Origin: Hydractinia symbiolongicarpus
Lineage: Eukaryota > Cnidaria > Hydrozoa > Anthoathecata > Hydractiniidae
Length of the DNA stretch: 64,000 nucleotides
NCBI RefSeq assembly: GCF_029227915.1
Contig: NC_079876.1
Location: 31,655,828 to 31,719,827, forward strand
Reading direction: 5' to 3'
Under the pieces are notes generated by a model. The model searched no databases. It was given only the letters and a program-made list of their open reading frames with translations, and was not told where the DNA came from. Shown here one piece after another: positions 8,454-22,409 of the stretch (position 1 is the stretch's first letter; each line of letters opens with the position of its first letter). Made by a program: the position numbers and the translations under genes.

Positions 8454-9560
8454 CATGATCAATTCTATCACATGGCAAAGGTCTGTACGTTGTGATAGAC
8501 ACTTGACCAGATCAAAAAGAATGTTTGAAGATTCGCTGCGAGTAGGGTTCGAACCTACGCGGGAAGATCCCATTAGATTTCAAGTCTAACGCCTTAACCA
8601 CTCGGCCATCGCAGCAGAAATTGCTGGGTAACCAGAATAATTCACCAGCTCACCACTCAGGTGCCGAAGAGGACAAAAAGCCAACTAGTAGGGGACACCC
8701 GGGTTTGAACCAGGGACCTCTCGATCTGCAGTCGAATGCTCTACCACTGAGCTATATCCCCAGCCAAGGACGGAATCCACGCACAGGGTATATAACATCA
8801 ACGCGTGAGAGAGCAACTTAACTTAAAAAATGTACACTTCCCGCACCGGGAATCGAACCCGGGCCGCCTGGGTGAAAACCAGAAATCCTAACCACTAGAC
8901 CATGCGGGACACGTTCGCACCACTAAGTAATTTAGATGTCATGCTTTTTCTGACAATTTGAACTAGCTCTGTCTTTCTGTTCGTGTCAAAAACACCATTT
9001 TGCGTCCGCTGCGAGTAGGATTCGAACCTACGCGGGAAGATCCCATTTGATTTCTAGTCAAACGCCTTAACCACTCGGCCATCGCAGCCTGACAAACCGC
9101 TGGCCATTGCCACAAGGCCAACCAGAAAGCACAACATTACTGCTAAAGGCACTGCCCGGATTTGAACCGGGGATCTCCTGTTTACTAGACAGGCGCTTTA
9201 ACCGCTAAGCCACAGCGCCTGCCTGTTGGGAGATTTTGAAAATCTCAATATCACACGTCTGAAATGCCGTTAAGGCTACTAACACACCGGGACGTGATAC
9301 ACTGTCACTCGGAAATTTTGGAAATGAGTAGTAACGCATTGGTGGTTCAGTGGTAGAATTCTCGCCTGCCACGCGGGAGACCGGGGTTCGATTCCCCGCC
9401 AATGCATCGTGTTTTACCTACACCAGAAAATACCCTCCGTAAAAAAGAAAGGAAGGAAAATAAATAAAAAAACATAGCTGAGGAAAAGTGCTACGGCTGC
9501 TTGCATTCACCACCTCAAACCGCCCTGCTGGGCAGTGATAAAATGCCGAGACCCGGGATT

Positions 9561-9611
<51 letters not shown>

Positions 9612-9616
9612 TCGGC
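8454..9616. tRNA. tRNA repeat unit 6 of array 1
   Basis: SerUGA 8534-8615, Cys 8690-8761, Glu 8838-8909, SerAGA 9007-9088, Thr 9147-9219, Gly(+) 9336-9406, Phe 9544-9616. Consensus. Confidence 0.95.
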
Positions 9617-10723
9617 CATGATCAATTCTATCACATGGCAAAGGTCTGTACGTTGTGATAGACACTTGACCAGATCAAAAAGAATGTTTGAAGATTCGCT
9701 GCGAGTAGGGTTCGAACCTACGCGGGAAGATCCCATTAGATTTCAAGTCTAACGCCTTAACCACTCGGCCATCGCAGCAGAAATTGCTGGGTAACCAGAA
9801 TAATTCACCAGCTCACCACTCAGGTGCCGAAGAGGACAAAAAGCCAACTAGTAGGGGACACCCGGGTTTGAACCAGGGACCTCTCGATCTGCAGTCGAAT
9901 GCTCTACCACTGAGCTATATCCCCAGCCAAGGACGGAATCCACGCACAGGGTATATAACATCAACGCGTGAGAGAGCAACTTAACTTAAAAAATGTACAC
10001 TTCCCGCACCGGGAATCGAACCCGGGCCGCCTGGGTGAAAACCAGAAATCCTAACCACTAGACCATGCGGGACACGTTCGCACCACTAAGTAATTTAGAT
10101 GTCATGCTTTTTCTGACAATTTGAACTAGCTCTGTCTTTCTGTTCGTGTCAAAAACACCATTTTGCGTCCGCTGCGAGTAGGATTCGAACCTACGCGGGA
10201 AGATCCCATTTGATTTCTAGTCAAACGCCTTAACCACTCGGCCATCGCAGCCTGACAAACCGCTGGCCATTGCCACAAGGCCAACCAGAAAGCACAACAT
10301 TACTGCTAAAGGCACTGCCCGGATTTGAACCGGGGATCTCCTGTTTACTAGACAGGCGCTTTAACCGCTAAGCCACAGCGCCTGCCTGTTGGGAGATTTT
10401 GAAAATCTCAATATCACACGTCTGAAATGCCGTTAAGGCTACTAACACACCGGGACGTGATACACTGTCACTCGGAAATTTTGGAAATGAGTAGTAACGC
10501 ATTGGTGGTTCAGTGGTAGAATTCTCGCCTGCCACGCGGGAGACCGGGGTTCGATTCCCCGCCAATGCATCGTGTTTTACCTACACCAGAAAATACCCTC
10601 CGTAAAAAAGAAAGGAAGGAAAATAAATAAAAAAACATAGCTGAGGAAAAGTGCTACGGCTGCTTGCATTCACCACCTCAAACCGCCCTGCTGGGCAGTG
10701 ATAAAATGCCGAGACCCGGGATT

Positions 10724-10774
<51 letters not shown>

Positions 10775-10779
10775 TCGGC
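9617..10779. tRNA. tRNA repeat unit 7 of array 1
   Basis: SerUGA 9697-9778, Cys 9853-9924, Glu 10001-10072, SerAGA 10170-10251, Thr 10310-10382, Gly(+) 10499-10569, Phe 10707-10779. Consensus. Confidence 0.95.
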
Positions 10780-11886
10780 CATGATCAATTCTATCACATG
10801 GCAAAGGTCTGTACGTTGTGATAGACACTTGACCAGATCAAAAAGAATGTTTGAAGATTCGCTGCGAGTAGGGTTCGAACCTACGCGGGAAGATCCCATT
10901 AGATTTCAAGTCTAACGCCTTAACCACTCGGCCATCGCAGCAGAAATTGCTGGGTAACCAGAATAATTCACCAGCTCACCACTCAGGTGCCGAAGAGGAC
11001 AAAAAGCCAACTAGTAGGGGACACCCGGGTTTGAACCAGGGACCTCTCGATCTGCAGTCGAATGCTCTACCACTGAGCTATATCCCCAGCCAAGGACGGA
11101 ATCCACGCACAGGGTATATAACATCAACGCGTGAGAGAGCAACTTAACTTAAAAAATGTACACTTCCCGCACCGGGAATCGAACCCGGGCCGCCTGGGTG
11201 AAAACCAGAAATCCTAACCACTAGACCATGCGGGACACGTTCGCACCACTAAGTAATTTAGATGTCATGCTTTTTCTGACAATTTGAACTAGCTCTGTCT
11301 TTCTGTTCGTGTCAAAAACACCATTTTGCGTCCGCTGCGAGTAGGATTCGAACCTACGCGGGAAGATCCCATTTGATTTCTAGTCAAACGCCTTAACCAC
11401 TCGGCCATCGCAGCCTGACAAAGCGCTGGCCATTGCCACAAGGCCAACCAGAAAGCACAACATTACTGCTAAAGGCACTGCCCGGATTTGAACCGGGGAT
11501 CTCCTGTTTACTAGACAGGCGCTTTAACCGCTAAGCCACAGCGCCTGCCTGTTGGGAGATTTTGAAAATCTCAATATCACACGTCTGAAATGCCGTTAAG
11601 GCTACTAACACACCGGGACGTGATACACTGTCACTCGGAAATTTTGGAAATGAGTAGTAACGCATTGGTGGTTCAGTGGTAGAATTCTCGCCTGCCACGC
11701 GGGAGACCGGGGTTCGATTCCCCGCCAATGCATCGTGTTTTACCTACACCAGAAAATACCCTCCGTAAAAAAGAAAGGAAGGAGAATAAATAAAAAAACA
11801 TAGCTGAGGAAAAGTGCTACGGCTGCTTGCATTCACCACCTCAAACCGCCCTGCTGGGCAGTGATAAAATGCCGAGACCCGGGATT

Positions 11887-11937
<51 letters not shown>

Positions 11938-11942
11938 TCGGC
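10780..11942. tRNA. tRNA repeat unit 8 of array 1
   Basis: SerUGA 10860-10941, Cys 11016-11087, Glu 11164-11235, SerAGA 11333-11414, Thr 11473-11545, Gly(+) 11662-11732, Phe 11870-11942. Spacer variants C to G at 11423 and A to G at 11784. Both recur in array 2 unit 9, marking the homologous unit. Confidence 0.95.
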
Positions 11943-13049
11943 CATGATCAATTCTATCACATGGCAAAGGTCTGTACGTTGTGATAGACACTTGACCAGA
12001 TCAAAAAGAATGTTTGAAGATTCGCTGCGAGTAGGGTTCGAACCTACGCGGGAAGATCCCATTAGATTTCAAGTCTAACGCCTTAACCACTCGGCCATCG
12101 CAGCAGAAATTGCTGGGTAACCAGAATAATTCACCAGCTCACCACTCAGGTGCCGAAGAGGACAAAAAGCCAACTAGTAGGGGACACCCGGGTTTGAACC
12201 AGGGACCTCTCGATCTGCAGTCGAATGCTCTACCACTGAGCTATATCCCCAGCCAAGGACGGAATCCACGCACAGGGTATATAACATCAACGCGTGAGAG
12301 AGCAACTTAACTTAAAAAATGTACACTTCCCGCACCGGGAATCGAACCCGGGCCGCCTGGGTGAAAACCAGAAATCCTAACCACTAGACCATGCGGGACA
12401 CGTTCGCACCACTAAGTAATTTAGATGTCATGCTTTTTCTGACAATTTGAACTAGCTCTGTCTTTCTGTTCGTGTCAAAAACACCATTTTGCGTCCGCTG
12501 CGAGTAGGATTCGAACCTACGCGGGAAGATCCCATTTGATTTCTAGTCAAACGCCTTAACCACTCGGCCATCGCAGCCTGACAAACCGCTGGCCATTGCC
12601 ACAAGGCCAACCAGAAAGCACAACATTACTGCTAAAGGCACTGCCCGGATTTGAACCGGGGATCTCCTGTTTACTAGACAGGCGCTTTAACCGCTAAGCC
12701 ACACCGCCTGCCTGTTGGGAGATTTTGAAAATCTCAATATCACACGTCTGAAATGCCGTTAAGGCTACTAACACACCGGGACGTGATACACTGTCACTCG
12801 GAAATTTTGGAAATGAGTAGTAACGCATTGGTGGTTCAGTGGTAGAATTCTCGCCTGCCACGCGGGAGACCGGGGTTCGATTCCCCGCCAATGCATCGTG
12901 TTTTACCTACACCAGAAAATACCCTCCGTAAAAAAGAAAGGAAGGAGAATAAATAAAAAAACATAGCTGAGGAAAAGTGCTACGGCTGCTTGCATTCACC
13001 ACCTCAAACCGCCCTGCTGGGCAGTGATAAAATGCCGAGACCCGGGATT

Positions 13050-13100
<51 letters not shown>

Positions 13101-13105
13101 TCGGC
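11943..13105. tRNA. tRNA repeat unit 9 of array 1
   Basis: SerUGA 12023-12104, Cys 12179-12250, Glu 12327-12398, SerAGA 12496-12577, Thr 12636-12708 (acceptor variant), Gly(+) 12825-12895, Phe 13033-13105. Spacer A to G at 12947. Confidence 0.95.
12636..12708 (-). tRNA. tRNA-Thr(AGU) with acceptor-stem mismatch, unit 9
   Basis: Base 12704 changes tRNA nucleotide 5 from C to G, giving a G5-G68 mismatch in the acceptor stem. The same allele is in units 10 (13867) and 12 (16193) of array 1 and unit 10 of array 2 (44458). It is therefore spreading within the arrays, always linked to the spacer A-to-G change. It is probably less stable but not clearly dead. Confidence 0.85.
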
Positions 13106-14212
13106 CATGATCAATTCTATCACATGGCAAAGGTCTGTACGTTGTGATAGACACTTGACCAGATCAAAAAGAATGTTTGAAGATTCGCTGCGAGTAGGGT
13201 TCGAACCTACGCGGGAAGATCCCATTAGATTTCAAGTCTAACGCCTTAACCACTCGGCCATCGCAGCAGAAATTGCTGGGTAACCAGAATAATTCACCAG
13301 CTCACCACTCAGGTGCCGAAGAGGACAAAAAGCCAACTAGTAGGGGACACCCGGGTTTGAACCAGGGACCTCTCGATCTGCAGTCGAATGCTCTACCACT
13401 GAGCTATATCCCCAGCCAAGGACGGAATCCACGCACAGGGTATATAACATCAACGCGTGAGAGAGCAACTTAACTTAAAAAATGTACACTTCCCGCACCG
13501 GGAATCGAACCCGGGCCGCCTGGGTGAAAACCAGAAATCCTAACCACTAGACCATGCGGGACACGTTCGCACCACTAAGTAATTTAGATGTCATGCTTTT
13601 TCTGACAATTTGAACTAGCTCTGTCTTTCTGTTCGTGTCAAAAACACCATTTTGCGTCCGCTGCGAGTAGGATTCGAACCTACGCGGGAAGATCCCATTT
13701 GATTTCTAGTCAAACGCCTTAACCACTCGGCCATCGCAGCCTGACAAACCGCTGGCCATTGCCACAAGGCCAACCAGAAAGCACAACATTACTGCTAAAG
13801 GCACTGCCCGGATTTGAACCGGGGATCTCCTGTTTACTAGACAGGCGCTTTAACCGCTAAGCCACACCGCCTGCCTGTTGGGAGATTTTGAAAATCTCAA
13901 TATCACACGTCTGAAATGCCGTTAAGGCTACTAACACACCGGGACGTGATACACTGTCACTCGGAAATTTTGGAAATGAGTAGTAACGCATTGGTGGTTC
14001 AGTGGTAGAATTCTCGCCTGCCACGCGGGAGACCGGGGTTCGATTCCCCGCCAATGCATCGTGTTTTACCTACACCAGAAAATACCCTCCGTAAAAAAGA
14101 AAGGAAGGAGAATAAATAAAAAAACATAGCTGAGGAAAAGTGCTACGGCTGCTTGCATTCACCACCTCAAACCGCCCTGCTGGGCAGTGATAAAATGCCG
14201 AGACCCGGGATT

Positions 14213-14263
<51 letters not shown>

Positions 14264-14268
14264 TCGGC
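13106..14268. tRNA. tRNA repeat unit 10 of array 1
   Basis: SerUGA 13186-13267, Cys 13342-13413, Glu 13490-13561, SerAGA 13659-13740, Thr 13799-13871 (acceptor mismatch from 13867), Gly(+) 13988-14058, Phe 14196-14268. Spacer A to G at 14110. Same haplotype as unit 9. Confidence 0.95.
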
Positions 14269-15375
14269 CATGATCAATTCTATCACATGGCAAAGGTCTG
14301 TACGTTGTGATAGACACTTGACCAGATCAAAAAGAATGTTTGAAGATTCGCTGCGAGTAGGGTTCGAACCTACGCGGGAAGATCCCATTAGATTTCAAGT
14401 CTAACGCCTTAACCACTCGGCCATCGCAGCAGAAATTGCTGGGTAACCAGAATAATTCACCAGCTCACCACTCAGGTGCCGAAGAGGACAAAAAGCCAAC
14501 TAGTAGGGGACACCCGGGTTTGAACCAGGGACCTCTCGATCTGCAGTCGAATGCTCTACCACTGAGCTATATCCCCAGCCAAGGACGGAATCCACGCACA
14601 GGGTATATAACATCAACGCGTGAGAGAGCAACTTAACTTAAAAAATGTACACTTCCCGCACCGGGAATCGAACCCGGGCCGCCTGGGTGAAAACCAGAAA
14701 TCCTAACCACTAGACCATGCGGGACACGTTCGCACCACTAAGTAATTTAGATGTCATGCTTTTTCTGACAATTTGAACTAGCTCTGTCTTTCTGTTCGTG
14801 TCAAAAACACCATTTTGCGTCCGCTGCGAGTAGGATTCGAACCTACGCGGGAAGATCCCATTTGATTTCTAGTCAAACGCCTTAACCACTCGGCCATCGC
14901 AGCCTGACAAACCGCTGGCCATTGCCACAAGGCCAACCAGAAAGCACAACATTACTGCTAAAGGCACTGCCCGGATTTGAACCGGGGATCTCCTGTTTAC
15001 TAGACAGGCGCTTTAACCGCTAAGCCACAGCGCCTGCCTGTTGGGAGATTTTGAAAATCTCAATATCACACGTCTGAAATGCCGTTAAGGCTACTAACAC
15101 ACCGGGACGTGATACACTGTCACTCGGAAATTTTGGAAATGAGTAGTAACGCATTGGTGGTTCAGTGGTAGAATTCTCGCCTGCCACGCGGGAGACCGGG
15201 GTTCGATTCCCCGCCAATGCATCGTGTTTTACCTACACCAGAAAATACCCTCCGTAAAAAAGAAAGGAAGGAAAATAAATAAAAAAACATAGCTGAGGAA
15301 AAGTGCTACGGCTGCTTGCATTCACCACCTCAAACCGCCCTGCTGGGCAGTGATAAAATGCCGAGACCCGGGATT

Positions 15376-15426
<51 letters not shown>

Positions 15427-15431
15427 TCGGC
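14269..15431. tRNA. tRNA repeat unit 11 of array 1
   Basis: SerUGA 14349-14430, Cys 14505-14576, Glu 14653-14724, SerAGA 14822-14903, Thr 14962-15034, Gly(+) 15151-15221, Phe 15359-15431. Consensus, sandwiched between two units of the variant haplotype. Confidence 0.95.
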
Positions 15432-16538
15432 CATGATCAATTCTATCACATGGCAAAGGTCTGTACGTTGTGATAGACACTTGACCAGATCAAAAAGAAT
15501 GTTTGAAGATTCGCTGCGAGTAGGGTTCGAACCTACGCGGGAAGATCCCATTAGATTTCAAGTCTAACGCCTTAACCACTCGGCCATCGCAGCAGAAATT
15601 GCTGGGTAACCAGAATAATTCACCAGCTCACCACTCAGGTGCCGAAGAGGACAAAAAGCCAACTAGTAGGGGACACCCGGGTTTGAACCAGGGACCTCTC
15701 GATCTGCAGTCGAATGCTCTACCACTGAGCTATATCCCCAGCCAAGGACGGAATCCACGCACAGGGTATATAACATCAACGCGTGAGAGAGCAACTTAAC
15801 TTAAAAAATGTACACTTCCCGCACCGGGAATCGAACCCGGGCCGCCTGGGTGAAAACCAGAAATCCTAACCACTAGACCATGCGGGACACGTTCGCACCA
15901 CTAAGTAATTTAGATGTCATGCTTTTTCTGACAATTTGAACTAGCTCTGTCTTTCTGTTCGTGTCAAAAACACCATTTTGCGTCCGCTGCGAGTAGGATT
16001 CGAACCTACGCGGGAAGATCCCATTTGATTTCTAGTCAAACGCCTTAACCACTCGGCCATCGCAGCCTGACAAACCGCTGGCCATTGCCACAAGGCCAAC
16101 CAGAAAGCACAACATTACTGCTAAAGGCACTGCCCGGATTTGAACCGGGGATCTCCTGTTTACTAGACAGGCGCTTTAACCGCTAAGCCACACCGCCTGC
16201 CTGTTGGGAGATTTTGAAAATCTCAATATCACACGTCTGAAATGCCGTTAAGGCTACTAACACACCGGGACGTGATACACTGTCACTCGGAAATTTTGGA
16301 AATGAGTAGTAACGCATTGGTGGTTCAGTGGTAGAATTCTCGCCTGCCACGCGGGAGACCGGGGTTCGATTCCCCGCCAATGCATCGTGTTTTACCTACA
16401 CCAGAAAATACCCTCCGTAAAAAAGAAAGGAAGGAGAATAAATAAAAAAACATAGCTGAGGAAAAGTGCTACGGCTGCTTGCATTCACCACCTCAAACCG
16501 CCCTGCTGGGCAGTGATAAAATGCCGAGACCCGGGATT

Positions 16539-16589
<51 letters not shown>

Positions 16590-16594
16590 TCGGC
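15432..16594. tRNA. tRNA repeat unit 12 of array 1
   Basis: SerUGA 15512-15593, Cys 15668-15739, Glu 15816-15887, SerAGA 15985-16066, Thr 16125-16197 (acceptor mismatch from 16193), Gly(+) 16314-16384, Phe 16522-16594. Spacer A to G at 16436. Confidence 0.95.
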
Positions 16595-17701
16595 CATGAT
16601 CAATTCTATCACATGGCAAAGGTCTGTACGTTGTGATAGACACTTGACCAGATCAAAAAGAATGTTTGAAGATTCGCTGCGAGTAGGGTTCGAACCTACG
16701 CGGGAAGATCCCATTAGATTTCAAGTCTAACGCCTTAACCACTCGGCCATCGCAGCAGAAATTGCTGGGTAACCAGAATAATTCACCAGCTCACCACTCA
16801 GGTGCCGAAGAGGACAAAAAGCCAACTAGTAGGGGACACCCGGGTTTGAACCAGGGACCTCTCGATCTGCAGTCGAATGCTCTACCACTGAGCTATATCC
16901 CCAGCCAAGGACGGAATCCACGCACAGGGTATATAACATCAACGCGTGAGAGAGCAACTTAACTTAAAAAATGTACACTTCCCGCACCGGGAATCGAACC
17001 CGGGCCGCCTGGGTGAAAACCAGAAATCCTAACCACTAGACCATGCGGGACACGTTCGCACCACTAAGTAATTTAGATGTCATGCTTTTTCTGACAATTT
17101 GAACTAGCTCTGTCTTTCTGTTCGTGTCAAAAACACCATTTTGCGTCCGCTGCGAGTAGGATTCGAACCTACGCGGGAAGATCCCATTTGATTTCTAGTC
17201 AAACGCCTTAACCACTCGGCCATCGCAGCCTGACAAACCGCTGGCCATTGCCACAAGGCCAACCAGAAAGCACAACATTACTGCTAAAGGCACTGCCCGG
17301 ATTTGAACCGGGGATCTCCTGTTTACTAGACAGGCGCTTTAACCGCTAAGCCACAGCGCCTGCCTGTTGGGAGATTTTGAAAATCTCAATATCACACGTC
17401 TGAAATGCCGTTAAGGCTACTAACACACCGGGACGTGATACACTGTCACTCGGAAATTTTGGAAATGAGTAGTAACGCATTGGTGGTTCAGTGGTAGAAT
17501 TCTCGCCTGCCACGCGGGAGACCGGGGTTCGATTCCCCGCCAATGCATCGTGTTTTACCTACACCAGAAAATACCCTCCGTAAAAAAGAAAGGAAGGAAA
17601 ATAAATAAAAAAACATAGCTGAGGAAAAGTGCTACGGCTGCTTGCATTCACCACCTCAAACCGCCCTGCTGGGCAGTGATAAAATGCCGAGACCCGGGAT
17701 T

Positions 17702-17752
<51 letters not shown>

Positions 17753-17757
17753 TCGGC
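16595..17757. tRNA. tRNA repeat unit 13 of array 1
   Basis: SerUGA 16675-16756, Cys 16831-16902, Glu 16979-17050, SerAGA 17148-17229, Thr 17288-17360, Gly(+) 17477-17547, Phe 17685-17757. Consensus. Confidence 0.95.
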
Positions 17758-18864
17758 CATGATCAATTCTATCACATGGCAAAGGTCTGTACGTTGTGAT
17801 AGACACTTGACCAGATCAAAAAGAATGTTTGAAGATTCGCTGCGAGTAGGGTTCGAACCTACGCGGGAAGATCCCATTAGATTTCAAGTCTAACGCCTTA
17901 ACCACTCGGCCATCGCAGCAGAAATTGCTGGGTAACCAGAATAATTCACCAGCTCACCACTCAGGTGCCGAAGAGGACAAAAAGCCAACTAGTAGGGGAC
18001 ACCCGGGTTTGAACCAGGGACCTCTCGATCTGCAGTCGAATGCTCTACCACTGAGCTATATCCCCAGCCAAGGACGGAATCCACGCACAGGGTATATAAC
18101 ATCAACGCGTGAGAGAGCAACTTAACTTAAAAAATGTACACTTCCCGCACCGGGAATCGAACCCGGGCCGCCTGGGTGAAAACCAGAAATCCTAACCACT
18201 AGACCATGCGGGACACGTTCGCACCACTAAGTAATTTAGATGTCATGCTTTTTCTGACAATTTGAACTAGCTCTGTCTTTCTGTTCGTGTCAAAAACACC
18301 ATTTTGCGTCCGCTGCGAGTAGGATTCGAACCTACGCGGGAAGATCCCATTTGATTTCTAGTCAAACGCCTTAACCACTCGGCCATCGCAGCCTGACAAA
18401 CCGCTGGCCATTGCCACAAGGCCAACCAGAAAGCACAACATTACTGCTAAAGGCACTGCCCGGATTTGAACCGGGGATCTCCTGTTTACTAGACAGGCGC
18501 TTTAACCGCTAAGCCACAGCGCCTGCCTGTTGGGAGATTTTGAAAATCTCAATATCACACGTCTGAAATGCCGTTAAGGCTACTAACACACCGGGACGTG
18601 ATACACTGTCACTCGGAAATTTTGGAAATGAGTAGTAACGCATTGGTGGTTCAGTGGTAGAATTCTCGCCTGCCACGCGGGAGACCGGGGTTCGATTCCC
18701 CGCCAATGCATCGTGTTTTACCTACACCAGAAAATACCCTCCGTAAAAAAGAAAGGAAGGAAAATAAATAAAAAAACATAGCTGAGGAAAAGTGCTACGG
18801 CTGCTTGCATTCACCACCTCAAACCGCCCTGCTGGGCAGTGATAAAATGCCGAGACCCGGGATT

Positions 18865-18915
<51 letters not shown>

Positions 18916-18920
18916 TCGGC
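17758..18920. tRNA. tRNA repeat unit 14 of array 1
   Basis: SerUGA 17838-17919, Cys 17994-18065, Glu 18142-18213, SerAGA 18311-18392, Thr 18451-18523, Gly(+) 18640-18710, Phe 18848-18920. Consensus. Confidence 0.95.
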
Positions 18921-20027
18921 CATGATCAATTCTATCACATGGCAAAGGTCTGTACGTTGTGATAGACACTTGACCAGATCAAAAAGAATGTTTGAAGATT
19001 CGCTGCGAGTAGGGTTCGAACCTACGCGGGAAGATCCCATTAGATTTCAAGTCTAACGCCTTAACCACTCGGCCATCGCAGCAGAAATTGCTGGGTAACC
19101 AGAATAATTCACCAGCTCACCACTCAGGTGCCGAAGAGGACAAAAAGCCAACTAGTAGGGGACACCCGGGTTTGAACCAGGGACCTCTCGATCTGCAGTC
19201 GAATGCTCTACCACTGAGCTATATCCCCAGCCAAGGACGGAATCCACGCACAGGGTATATAACATCAACGCGTGAGAGAGCAACTTAACTTAAAAAATGT
19301 ACACTTCCCGCACCGGGAATCGAACCCGGGCCGCCTGGGTGAAAACCAGAAATCCTAACCACTAGACCATGCGGGACACGTTCGCACCACTAAGTAATTT
19401 AGATGTCATGCTTTTTCTGACAATTTGAACTAGCTCTGTCTTTCTGTTCGTGTCAAAAACACCATTTTGCGTCCGCTGCGAGTAGGATTCGAACCTACGC
19501 GGGAAGATCCCATTTGATTTCTAGTCAAACGCCTTAACCACTCGGCCATCGCAGCCTGACAAACCGCTGGCCATTGCCACAAGGCCAACCAGAAAGCACA
19601 ACATTACTGCTAAAGGCACTGCCCGGATTTGAACCGGGGATCTCCTGTTTACTAGACAGGCGCTTTAACCGCTAAGCCACAGCGCCTGCCTGTTGGGAGA
19701 TTTTGAAAATCTCAATATCACACGTCTGAAATGCCGTTAAGGCTACTAACACACCGGGACGTGATACACTGTCACTCGGAAATTTTGGAAATGAGTAGTA
19801 ACGCATTGGTGGTTCAGTGGTAGAATTCTCGCCTGCCACGCGGGAGACCGGGGTTCGATTCCCCGCCAATGCATCGTGTTTTACCTACACCAGAAAATAC
19901 CCTCCGTAAAAAAGAAAGGAAGGAAAATAAATAAAAAAACATAGCTGAGGAAAAGTGCTACGGCTGCTTGCATTCACCACCTCAAACCGCCCTGCTGGGC
20001 AGTGATAAAATGCCGAGACCCGGGATT

Positions 20028-20078
<51 letters not shown>

Positions 20079-20083
20079 TCGGC
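18921..20083. tRNA. tRNA repeat unit 15 of array 1
   Basis: SerUGA 19001-19082, Cys 19157-19228, Glu 19305-19376, SerAGA 19474-19555, Thr 19614-19686, Gly(+) 19803-19873, Phe 20011-20083. Consensus. Confidence 0.95.
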
Positions 20084-21190
20084 CATGATCAATTCTATCA
20101 CATGGCAAAGGTCTGTACGTTGTGATAGACACTTGACCAGATCAAAAAGAATGTTTGAAGATTCGCTGCGAGTAGGGTTCGAACCTACGCGGGAAGATCC
20201 CATTAGATTTCAAGTCTAACGCCTTAACCACTCGGCCATCGCAGCAGAAATTGCTGGGTAACCAGAATAATTCACCAGCTCACCACTCAGGTGCCGAAGA
20301 GGACAAAAAGCCAACTAGTAGGGGACACCCGGGTTTGAACCAGGGACCTCTCGATCTGCAGTCGAATGCTCTACCACTGAGCTATATCCCCAGCCAAGGA
20401 CGGAATCCACGCACAGGGTATATAACATCAACGCGTGAGAGAGCAACTTAACTTAAAAAATGTACACTTCCCGCACCGGGAATCGAACCCGGGCCGCCTG
20501 GGTGAAAACCAGAAATCCTAACCACTAGACCATGCGGGACACGTTCGCACCACTAAGTAATTTAGATGTCATGCTTTTTCTGACAATTTGAACTAGCTCT
20601 GTCTTTCTGTTCGTGTCAAAAACACCATTTTGCGTCCGCTGCGAGTAGGATTCGAACCTACGCGGGAAGATCCCATTTGATTTCTAGTCAAACGCCTTAA
20701 CCACTCGGCCATCGCAGCCTGACAAACCGCTGGCCATTGCCACAAGGCCAACCAGAAAGCACAACATTACTGCTAAAGGCACTGCCCGGATTTGAACCGG
20801 GGATCTCCTGTTTACTAGACAGGCGCTTTAACCGCTAAGCCACAGCGCCTGCCTGTTGGGAGATTTTGAAAATCTCAATATCACACGTCTGAAATGCCGT
20901 TAAGGCTACTAACACACCGGGACGTGATACACTGTCACTCGGAAATTTTGGAAATGAGTAGTAACGCATTGGTGGTTCAGTGGTAGAATTCTCGCCTGCC
21001 ACGCGGGAGACCGGGGTTCGATTCCCCGCCAATGCATCGTGTTTTACCTACACCAGAAAATACCCTCCGTAAAAAAGAAAGGAAGGAAAATAAATAAAAA
21101 AACATAGCTGAGGAAAAGTGCTACGGCTGCTTGCATTCACCACCTCAAACCGCCCTGCTGGGCAGTGATAAAATGCCGAGACCCGGGATT

Positions 21191-21241
<51 letters not shown>

Positions 21242-21246
21242 TCGGC
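20084..21246. tRNA. tRNA repeat unit 16 of array 1
   Basis: SerUGA 20164-20245, Cys 20320-20391, Glu 20468-20539, SerAGA 20637-20718, Thr 20777-20849, Gly(+) 20966-21036, Phe 21174-21246. Consensus. Confidence 0.95.
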
Positions 21247-22353
21247 CATGATCAATTCTATCACATGGCAAAGGTCTGTACGTTGTGATAGACACTTGAC
21301 CAGATCAAAAAGAATGTTTGAAGATTCGCTGCGAGTAGGGTTCGAACCTACGCGGGAAGATCCCATTAGATTTCAAGTCTAACGCCTTAACCACTCGGCC
21401 ATCGCAGCAGAAATTGCTGGGTAACCAGAATAATTCACCAGCTCACCACTCAGGTGCCGAAGAGGACAAAAAGCCAACTAGTAGGGGACACCCGGGTTTG
21501 AACCAGGGACCTCTCGATCTGCAGTCGAATGCTCTACCACTGAGCTATATCCCCAGCCAAGGACGGAATCCACGCACAGGGTATATAACATCAACGCGTG
21601 AGAGAGCAACTTAACTTAAAAAATGTACACTTCCCGCACCGGGAATCGAACCCGGGCCGCCTGGGTGAAAACCAGAAATCCTAACCACTAGACCATGCGG
21701 GACACGTTCGCACCACTAAGTAATTTAGATGTCATGCTTTTTCTGACAATTTGAACTAGCTCTGTCTTTCTGTTCGTGTCAAAAACACCATTTTGCGTCC
21801 GCTGCGAGTAGGATTCGAACCTACGCGGGAAGATCCCATTTGATTTCTAGTCAAACGCCTTAACCACTCGGCCATCGCAGCCTGACAAACCGCTGGCCAT
21901 TGCCACAAGGCCAACCAGAAAGCACAACATTACTGCTAAAGGCACTGCCCGGATTTGAACCGGGGATCTCCTGTTTACTAGACAGGCGCTTTAACCGCTA
22001 AGCCACAGCGCCTGCCTGTTGGGAGATTTTGAAAATCTCAATATCACACGTCTGAAATGCCGTTAAGGCTACTAACACACCGGGACGTGATACACTGTCA
22101 CTCGGAAATTTTGGAAATGAGTAGTAACGCATTGGTGGTTCAGTGGTAGAATTCTCGCCTGCCACGCGGGAGACCGGGGTTCGATTCCCCGCCAATGCAT
22201 CGTGTTTTACCTACACCAGAAAATACCCTCCGTAAAAAAGAAAGGAAGGAAAATAAATAAAAAAACATAGCTGAGGAAAAGTGCTACGGCTGCTTGCATT
22301 CACCACCTCAAACCGCCCTGCTGGGCAGTGATAAAATGCCGAGACCCGGGATT

Positions 22354-22404
<51 letters not shown>

Positions 22405-22409
22405 TCGGC
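21247..22409. tRNA. tRNA repeat unit 17 of array 1
   Basis: SerUGA 21327-21408, Cys 21483-21554, Glu 21631-21702, SerAGA 21800-21881, Thr 21940-22012, Gly(+) 22129-22199, Phe 22337-22409. Consensus. Confidence 0.95.
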
